Below are positions 58,320-64,000 of a DNA stretch of 64,000 bases, in pieces (position 1 is the stretch's first letter; each line of letters starts with the position of its first letter). The position numbers and the translations under genes were made by a program. The notes under the pieces were generated by a model. That model had not been told where the DNA came from. It saw nothing but the letters and a program-made list of their open reading frames with translations, and did no database searches. Source of the DNA: Grimontia hollisae CIP 101886 (GTDB lineage Bacteria > Pseudomonadota > Gammaproteobacteria > Enterobacterales > Vibrionaceae); assembly GCF_000176515.1 (NCBI RefSeq), contig NZ_ADAQ01000013.1, forward strand, positions 25,361 to 89,360, in the 5' to 3' direction.

Positions 58320-59507
58320 ATGATCAACATTGTCGATAAAGCAAAAGAAGAGCGCATTCCGCCTGTGTTGCGTTTGGGGTTCCGTCCCTTCTTTCTGATG
58401 GCATCTGTGTATGCCGTGTTTGCCGTTTCGGTATGGGTATGGATATTTTCTGCCGGTGCCACGACGTCACTCAATGTTCCGCCACTTTGGTGGCACGTGC
58501 ATGAAATGTTATTTGGCTTTGCGCTAGCGGTGGTCGCGGGTTTTTTACTGACAGCAGTTCAAACCTGGACGGGTGTGAAAGGGACCTCGGGGTGGCGGCT
58601 CGGTGTCATTGTCTTATTATGGTTATTGCCAAGGATACTGTTCTGGACAGATACGCCTTTGTTTGTCATCGCATTGATTGACGGGGCATTCTTGTTGGTG
58701 GTGGGTTGGGAAGTCGGTTTACGGGTGGTGATCGCCAAACGTTGGCGTAACCTGTTTTTCATCCCAATGTTACTGGTGGCAATGATGGCTAACTTTGCCA
58801 GCTATGCCACGGTGAAAGGCATGCCACCTTTTTCCTCAAGCGCGCTTTGGGAAGCTATGATCTGGTGGTACATGTTGTTGATTTCCATTATGGGTGGCCG
58901 GGTGATTCCGTTCTTCACCGCGAAACGCTATCAACTGGTGCAGGCAAAACCTATTTTGTGGCTGGATATTCTGGCGAACCTGCCTTTGGTTCTGCTTGCT
59001 GTACTGTGTTTCTTCCCGTTGGTTAATACCAACATTCAGCTGGCGCTGCTGTTGGTTGCCGGTGTTGCACAGTTGGCCCGTTTGTGGCGCTGGCAGGGTG
59101 TGAAGTCATTATCTGAGCCTTTGGTGTGGTCACTTCATCTGTTCTACCTTGCGCTGCCTCTGGGGCTGCTTTTCAAGGCCTTTACACTCACCAATCCCTG
59201 GGTATCGCACACCTTAATCCACCTGTTTGCCATTGGCGCAATGGCGGGCGTTATTCTGTCGATGATTGCCCGCGTGACGATGGGACACACTGGCAGGGCA
59301 ATCTACCACGGGCCGCGCTTCGCCTTTGCGTTTATCTTGCTGGCAGTATCAACCATTGCACGTGTTGCTGGTGTTGCATTGTGGCCAGAATACCTGAGCA
59401 CTATGGTTATCATTGCAGCGATTGGCTGGGGGATGTCTTTCGGTGCATTTGCGTTGATCTTTGGCCCAATGCTGTTCAAAGCCAGGGTGGATGGACATCC
59501 CGGCTGA
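58320..59507 (+). CDS. nnrS: NnrS family membrane protein
   Basis: 395-aa inner-membrane protein with about twelve helices. Opens VLRLGFRPFFLMASVYAVFAV and includes PPLWWHVHEMLFGFALAVVAGFL, the NnrS signature with conserved histidine. NnrS is a haem- and copper-containing protein that protects iron-sulfur proteins and iron pools during nitric oxide stress. The upstream palindrome suggests repression by NsrR, released by NO. Monocistronic. Confidence 0.92.
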   Translation: MINIVDKAKEERIPPVLRLGFRPFFLMASVYAVFAVSVWVWIFSAGATTSLNVPPLWWHVHEMLFGFALAVVAGFLLTAVQTWTGVKGTSGWRLGVIVLLWLLPRILFWTDTPLFVIALIDGAFLLVVGWEVGLRVVIAKRWRNLFFIPMLLVAMMANFASYATVKGMPPFSSSALWEAMIWWYMLLISIMGGRVIPFFTAKRYQLVQAKPILWLDILANLPLVLLAVLCFFPLVNTNIQLALLLVAGVAQLARLWRWQGVKSLSEPLVWSLHLFYLALPLGLLFKAFTLTNPWVSHTLIHLFAIGAMAGVILSMIARVTMGHTGRAIYHGPRFAFAFILLAVSTIARVAGVALWPEYLSTMVIIAAIGWGMSFGAFALIFGPMLFKARVDGHPG

Positions 59508-59607
59508 TAAAAAACAATAACCGTGTGATATTAAAAGGCAATTTCCCTGTTTTGGGTCATACTAAAAATCATCACCAAAGGCCAACAGCCTCTAAAAGGA
59601 GATTACC

Positions 59608-60378
59608 GTGTGTAGGTGGTTAGCGTATCAGGGAGTGCCTTGTTTTTTGGATGAAATGTTGCATCAGCCCAACCATTCGTTGGTGATGCAAAGTATGGAA
59701 GCCAGTAAAGCTGTGACAGCAGTAAATGCAGACGGCTTTGGCGTGGCTTGGTATGGGGAAAAAGAAACCCCGGCACTTTATCGTGAAGTGCTTCCGGCTT
59801 GGTCTGACGCTAATCTTCATTCACTGTCAAGACACGTGAGATCCCACCGTTTTATGGCCCATGTCAGGGCATCTACCGGTACCAATACGTCACGGGAGAA
59901 TTGCCATCCGTTTAATGTCGATCAGTGGCTGTTTATGCACAATGGACAAATCCCGGCGTTCGAGCGGGTGAGATTCAATCTTGAGAGGCAACTGGAAGAG
60001 AAATATTACCTGAAACGGAGAGGGACAACGGACAGTGAACTGGTCTTCCTCTTGCTGTTGCAGGATGGGTTGGCAGCGTCGCCCAAAGGCGCATTGAAGA
60101 GAGTCATCGCACGTGTTGAGGCAGAATTGCGGGCAAAGGGAATTGTTGAACCCTTTAAGGCATCTTTGTGCATGAGTGATGGAACAAAGTTCTGGGGACT
60201 GCGGTATGCGTCGACTGGCGTGCCACCCACCTTGTTTTTTAAGCCTCTTGACGGTGGGGTAGTGTTAGCCTCAGAGCCCTATGAGTCAGACATACAACAT
60301 TGGAATAGTGTGCCTGCACAGAGTTTTATTGAACTCAATGGTGAGCATGTCGACATCACGCAGTTTGATATGTACTGA
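59608..60378 (+). CDS. Class II glutamine amidotransferase, YafJ type
   Basis: 256-aa Ntn-hydrolase-fold protein starting MCRWLAYQG; removal of the initiator would expose Cys2, the glutaminase nucleophile. Segments AHVRASTGTNTSRENCHPF and FMHNGQIPAFERVR are typical. YafJ/DUG3-like proteins hydrolyse gamma-glutamyl bonds. GTG at 59608 with AAAGGAGA upstream. Role in this organism unknown. Confidence 0.9.
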   Translation: MCRWLAYQGVPCFLDEMLHQPNHSLVMQSMEASKAVTAVNADGFGVAWYGEKETPALYREVLPAWSDANLHSLSRHVRSHRFMAHVRASTGTNTSRENCHPFNVDQWLFMHNGQIPAFERVRFNLERQLEEKYYLKRRGTTDSELVFLLLLQDGLAASPKGALKRVIARVEAELRAKGIVEPFKASLCMSDGTKFWGLRYASTGVPPTLFFKPLDGGVVLASEPYESDIQHWNSVPAQSFIELNGEHVDITQFDMY

Positions 60379-60421
60379 TCAATTCAACCAGCCATCAAAA
60401 AACAGCCATTTAAACGGTAAA

Positions 60422-60442
60422 AAGGGCGGATGATCCGCCCTT
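60422..60442. terminator. Bidirectional terminator
   Basis: 9-bp stem AAGGGCGGA / TCCGCCCTT with loop TGA between convergent genes. The minus strand continues with a T-run, the plus strand with TTGGTTGTTT. Confidence 0.85.
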
Positions 60443-60448
60443 GGTTGT

Positions 60449-61213
60449 TTATACTACCATGCCCAGCGGCTGGTATTGTGCCCATGCCAATTGGTACATC
60501 TTTCGTGACTCGGCACGGAGCTTCTCAATTTTTACCACTTCGATGTCATTCAATGCCCGCCCTTCTGATGCTGCATGACGTTCAATACCTTGAATTTGTT
60601 CATAGATATAATGCTCGGGGCCATTTTTTATTTCAGAGATGGCACGAAGGTGAAATTGGACTTCGGCAATGAGTTTGCTTTCTGGCAAAGTGACCAACAC
60701 TTTCAGGTCGCGATAGCCAGAAGGTTGGGGGAAGTGAAAACGGTTAATCACTTCCACCGTCTGGGTATTTGCAGCTAAATGCTCATAAGCCTTGTTCAGT
60801 GAACCGATAGAGTCTGTTTCCACAGTAATGCGGACGATATCTGTCAGCAAAGACGCATCGCCCCCGAGCTCTTTCGTCACTTTTTCTACTGCGCGTGCTT
60901 TACCTTTCAGGCCAGCACTCAGCACGTTGCCGTTAACGGATTGAGCAATCTTCGCAGCCAGTGTTTCTAACTCTTGCTGTGCGTCAGGTGCAGCCTGATA
61001 CAAGGCATCAAGATCAGAAAAAGGTTGCGCCACATGGCTGGCCCGGAATGAAGGGATCGCGAGCAGTTTCGCTAGTGCTTGGTGAGGCTGAGTTTGCTCA
61101 TAGGCAAAGCGTTGGTGTTCAGGGAGGGGTTTTACGTCAGGCTGATCGGCATATGCTGGAACACGAATAGCCAGAATTGGAACAATAATCAGCGCCTTAA
61201 ACATTCTTCCCAT
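60449..61213 (-). CDS. Exported protein with a RelA/SpoT-like synthetase fold
   Basis: 254-aa protein. A signal peptide is clear (hydrophobic ALIIVPILAIRVP, then AYA at residues 20-22). The mature part has the layout of RelA/SpoT nucleotide-pyrophosphate synthetase domains: GLKGKARAVEKVTKELGG, LLTDIVRITVETDS, GYRDLKVLVTLPESKLIAEVQFH and EHYIYEQI. A cytosolic alarmone role is unlikely if it is exported; toxin-like, regulatory or degenerate roles are open. ATG 61213 has AGAGG seven bases upstream. Monocistronic with a terminator. Confidence 0.78.
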   Translation of the reverse strand: MGRMFKALIIVPILAIRVPAYADQPDVKPLPEHQRFAYEQTQPHQALAKLLAIPSFRASHVAQPFSDLDALYQAAPDAQQELETLAAKIAQSVNGNVLSAGLKGKARAVEKVTKELGGDASLLTDIVRITVETDSIGSLNKAYEHLAANTQTVEVINRFHFPQPSGYRDLKVLVTLPESKLIAEVQFHLRAISEIKNGPEHYIYEQIQGIERHAASEGRALNDIEVVKIEKLRAESRKMYQLAWAQYQPLGMVV

Positions 61214-61626
61214 TTACTTACCTCTTGGTTGTCTTTAGGGGCGCCCACAACCATATAATACCTATGGAACATGAATGTTAGCTGAATGAAAGCATTAGGT
61301 TCGTGTGCAACCTCTCAAGTTAGGTTTTGGTAATTTGGTACAGATCAAATAATACGAGATTTTATGCTTTAAATTCTCTTAATGCGGTTTATCTGTGCGT
61401 GTTTTGGTTTTGTGGTGTTCATATAATCTACAAAAGTTTGCCAAAAATAATGATCATGCTGTCTGGCACAATGCCAATCCGATAAGGTCACTGAACCCCA
61501 CAGAACATGGGTATCTGGATATCTTTTAAGAAACGATGAATGCCAAGAGGATAAAAAAGAGCCCTTGATGTTGCAAACCTAAGGGCACCCTAAATAAGGA
61601 CATTTAAGTTAGCAGTAGAGTGTAAA
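61214..61626. other. Intergenic region between the RelA/SpoT-like gene and azoR
   Basis: About 413 bp without a gene. It holds an imperfect FNR-like sequence TTGGT-ACAG-ATCAA at 61335-61348 (one mismatch) about 125 bp before the RelA/SpoT-like start, and the azoR terminator at its right end. Confidence 0.5.
61552..61587 (-). terminator. Terminator after azoR
   Basis: On the minus strand, GCCCTT / AAGGGC with a 14-nt loop followed by TCTTTTTT. Confidence 0.65.
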
Positions 61627-62226
<600 letters not shown>

Positions 62227-62351
62227 CTAAATTATATGATTTTCACGTGTTTTATCGTGTTGAAGCAGAGTATAGAAGGTTGGCTAAATCTAAAATAGCA
62301 GAAAAAACTGGGGTGATTATTCGAAAAAGTTGAACGAGGGAATGATAGGAA

Positions 62352-62378
62352 ACAAAAAGGCTTCCACCGGGAAGCCTT
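62352..62378 (-). terminator. Terminator after nrdJb
   Basis: 9-bp stem AAGGCTTCC / GGAAGCCTT with a 4-nt loop; on the minus strand TTTTTGTTT follows. Confidence 0.85.
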
Positions 62379-62398
62379 CAATCGATAACGTTGGCGGG

Positions 62399-63097
62399 TT
62401 AACCGCACTTAGAATCACCGCAGTTTAGACAGGTCTGGCAGCCGTCTTTCACGATCACGGCTTTGTTGTGGCATTTATAACAAAGTGTTGCGCTTGGCGG
62501 GAAGCCGGTATTTTCTGGCGCTTCTTCTTTTACGCTTTCTTTCGGTGCGTTTTCTGCACGTTTGGCTTCAAGAAACGCCTTCTGGTGCTCGTCCATCTCA
62601 GGGTTTTTCAACAGGCCGATTTCCATCAGGTGCTGCTCAATCACATTGCCGATTTCAGCAATCAGGGATGGCACATATTTCCCTTTGTTCCAGTAACCGC
62701 CTTTTGGGTCAAACACTGAACGCAGCTCTTCTACCAGGAAGGTGCAGTCACCGCCTTTACGGAACACAGCAGAAATGATGCGGGTTAACGCCACAATCCA
62801 CTGGTAGTGTTCCAGGCTTTTACTGTTGATGAAGATCTCGAATGGGCGGCGCACTTCATGATCGGTGCCTTCGTTAAGTACCACATCGTTGATGGTGATA
62901 AACAGCGAGTGCTCAGAAACGTGTTCTGGTGTCTTCAACTTGTAGGTTGACCCCAGCAGTTTTTCCGGACGTGGCATTTCTTCGTGCATGGTTTCAAGCA
63001 TAGGTGCTTCAACAACAGGCGTCGCCGGAGCTTCCTGTGCGACTTCTTTGCTTTTTACTTTGTATGCAACGATTTTGCTTTCAATTTTACGTGTCAT
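62399..63097 (-). CDS. nrdJb: B12-dependent ribonucleotide reductase, C-terminal subunit NrdJb
   Basis: 232-aa protein with the TSCPD-type domain of class II ribonucleotide reductase (HSLFITINDVVLNEG, CTFLVEELRSVFDPKGG) and a cysteine-rich tail with CYKCH, CQTCLNC and a last CG, the redox-active or zinc-binding end. In most bacteria this is the end of one long NrdJ; here it is a separate gene 59 nt after the large part, as in Pseudomonas aeruginosa nrdJa-nrdJb. Confidence 0.88.
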   Translation of the reverse strand: MTRKIESKIVAYKVKSKEVAQEAPATPVVEAPMLETMHEEMPRPEKLLGSTYKLKTPEHVSEHSLFITINDVVLNEGTDHEVRRPFEIFINSKSLEHYQWIVALTRIISAVFRKGGDCTFLVEELRSVFDPKGGYWNKGKYVPSLIAEIGNVIEQHLMEIGLLKNPEMDEHQKAFLEAKRAENAPKESVKEEAPENTGFPPSATLCYKCHNKAVIVKDGCQTCLNCGDSKCG

Positions 63098-63156
63098 AAC
63101 GAATTACTTCTTTGTTTCGGGAGGCGGTGAATCACCCCCTCCCTGTATGTCTGAGG

Positions 63157-64000
63157 TTAGAACTTACCGTAGTAGCCTTCTTTCAGGGCATCATAAAGGT
63201 TGGCAGCGGTATGTACTTCGCCGTCGTATTCAACCTTTTCGTTCCCCTTGGCTTCAAAGGTGCTGCCATCTTCCAGTGTGAAAACATAGGTGGTGTTTTC
63301 CAGATCTTCTTCTTTCACCAGCACACCCTGGAAGACTTCAGGGTTGAAGCGGAACGTCGTGCACCCTTTCAGTCCCTTGTCATAGGCATCCATGTAAATG
63401 TCTTTGAAGTTCTCAAACGGGAAGTCAGTCGGAACGTTGGCTGTCTTCGAAATAGAAGAGTCAATCCAACGCTGCGCGGCTGCCTGAACCTCAACGTGCT
63501 GGCTTGGCGTGATGTCGTCAGCAGTGATGAAGTATTCTGGCAGTTGTTCCTCTTCTTTGGTGCTGTATGGCATCGCTTTCGCATTGATAAGCTCACGATA
63601 GGCCAGCAACTCGAAGCTGAACACGTCAACGCTTTCTTTTGACTTCTTGCCCGGCTTGATCACGTTACGGGTGTAGTGATGGGCAAAGCTTGGCTCGATG
63701 CCATTACTTGCGTTGTTCGCCAGCGACAGCGAAATTGTACCTGTAGGTGCGATTGAGCTGTGGTGAGTGAAACGGCCACCGGTCTCAACCAGTTTTTCAA
63801 TCAGGTCAGGGCGCACTTCGCCGATTTGCTGCATGTAACGGCTGTATTTGGCATGAAGTACTTTACCTTTTACTTTGTCACCCACCTTGATGCCGTCTTT
63901 GGCCATTTCAGGGCGCTGGCGCATCATCTTAGGTGTGACTTCGAACTCTTGTTCCATTACAGGCGCTGGACCTTTCTCAGCCGCCAGTTTAACTGCCTGT
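63157..64000 (-). CDS. nrdJa: B12-dependent ribonucleotide reductase, large subunit NrdJa (partial)
   Basis: The frame is open to the window edge and continues beyond it; 281 codons of the 3' end are visible. HHSSIAPTGTISLSLANNASNGIEPSFAHHYTR is the class II active-site region (written here as HHSSIAPTGTISL then NNASNGIEPSFAHH), and KGCTTFRFNPE lies in the C-terminal part. The enzyme makes deoxyribonucleotides with adenosylcobalamin, in air or without it. An internal ATG at 63957 is not the start, as coding continues upstream (KLAAEKGPAPV). Confidence 0.88.
   Translation of the reverse strand, partial: QAVKLAAEKGPAPVMEQEFEVTPKMMRQRPEMAKDGIKVGDKVKGKVLHAKYSRYMQQIGEVRPDLIEKLVETGGRFTHHSSIAPTGTISLSLANNASNGIEPSFAHHYTRNVIKPGKKSKESVDVFSFELLAYRELINAKAMPYSTKEEEQLPEYFITADDITPSQHVEVQAAAQRWIDSSISKTANVPTDFPFENFKDIYMDAYDKGLKGCTTFRFNPEVFQGVLVKEEDLENTTYVFTLEDGSTFEAKGNEKVEYDGEVHTAANLYDALKEGYYGKF

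Overview
The window is a chromosomal segment of a gammaproteobacterium, most probably a member of the Vibrionaceae. Support for this is indirect but consistent: mukFEB, lolC/lolD/lolE with two different permeases, a csiV-mfd-PilZ run as in Vibrio, a MarR regulator resembling CosR/EctR, and a secreted protease with a GlyGly-CTERM tail. Base composition looks near 50 percent GC. A branch such as Grimontia or Enterovibrio would fit, but this is inference without any database search. No rRNA, tRNA, CRISPR array or intact insertion sequence was seen.

Layout. 1-2.1 kb: a chemoreceptor on the minus strand. 2.5-9.5 kb: hinT, COG3014 lipoprotein, ycfL, lpoB, thiK-like kinase, DUF6279 lipoprotein, ycfP and ndh, the order of the Escherichia coli hinT-ndh region except that nagZ is absent and two extra lipoprotein genes are present. 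ndh has an FNR box on its promoter. 9.6-15.1 kb (minus): an acetyltransferase, csiV, mfd and a PilZ gene. 15.4-18.6 kb: lolCDE. 18.7-25.2 kb: a DUF2062 gene, then comEC-msbA-lpxK-ycaR-kdsB, so lipoprotein sorting and LPS assembly genes adjoin. 25.3-33.6 kb: elyC, cmoM and the condensin operon mukFEB. In E. coli mukB is followed directly by ldtD (ycbB); here about 9.4 kb lies between them: a second chemoreceptor, an acetyltransferase, the 3' remnant of an aldo/keto reductase gene, a MarR regulator, and a four-gene imelysin / di-heme / imelysin-like / DUF1513 cluster. The shared order resumes with ldtD, ycbK and ycbL (43.0-46.3 kb).

46.3-56.2 kb holds DUF2982, a small winged-helix gene, a small frameshifted gene, sulA with a LexA box, tpm, purT with two PurR boxes, an EamA exporter, the yohJ-yohK-cdd group with candidate CRP sites, a short ToxR-like membrane regulator and sbcB. 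56.3-58.0 kb contains a truncated integrase and a GlyGly-CTERM metalloprotease. The right end holds nnrS under an NsrR-like palindrome, a YafJ-type amidotransferase, an exported RelA/SpoT-fold protein, azoR, and split B12-dependent ribonucleotide reductase genes, the last cut by the window edge.

Themes: much of the window builds or sorts the envelope (LpoB, CsiV, LolCDE, MsbA/LpxK/KdsB, ElyC, LdtD, YcbK). Operator sequences recognisable by eye (FNR, LexA, PurR, CRP, NsrR) sit where the known regulons predict. The least explained items are the imelysin cluster in the mukB-ldtD gap, the exported RelA/SpoT-like protein, a structured intergenic element before ycfP, and a small gene broken (or recoded) at UUU UGA.
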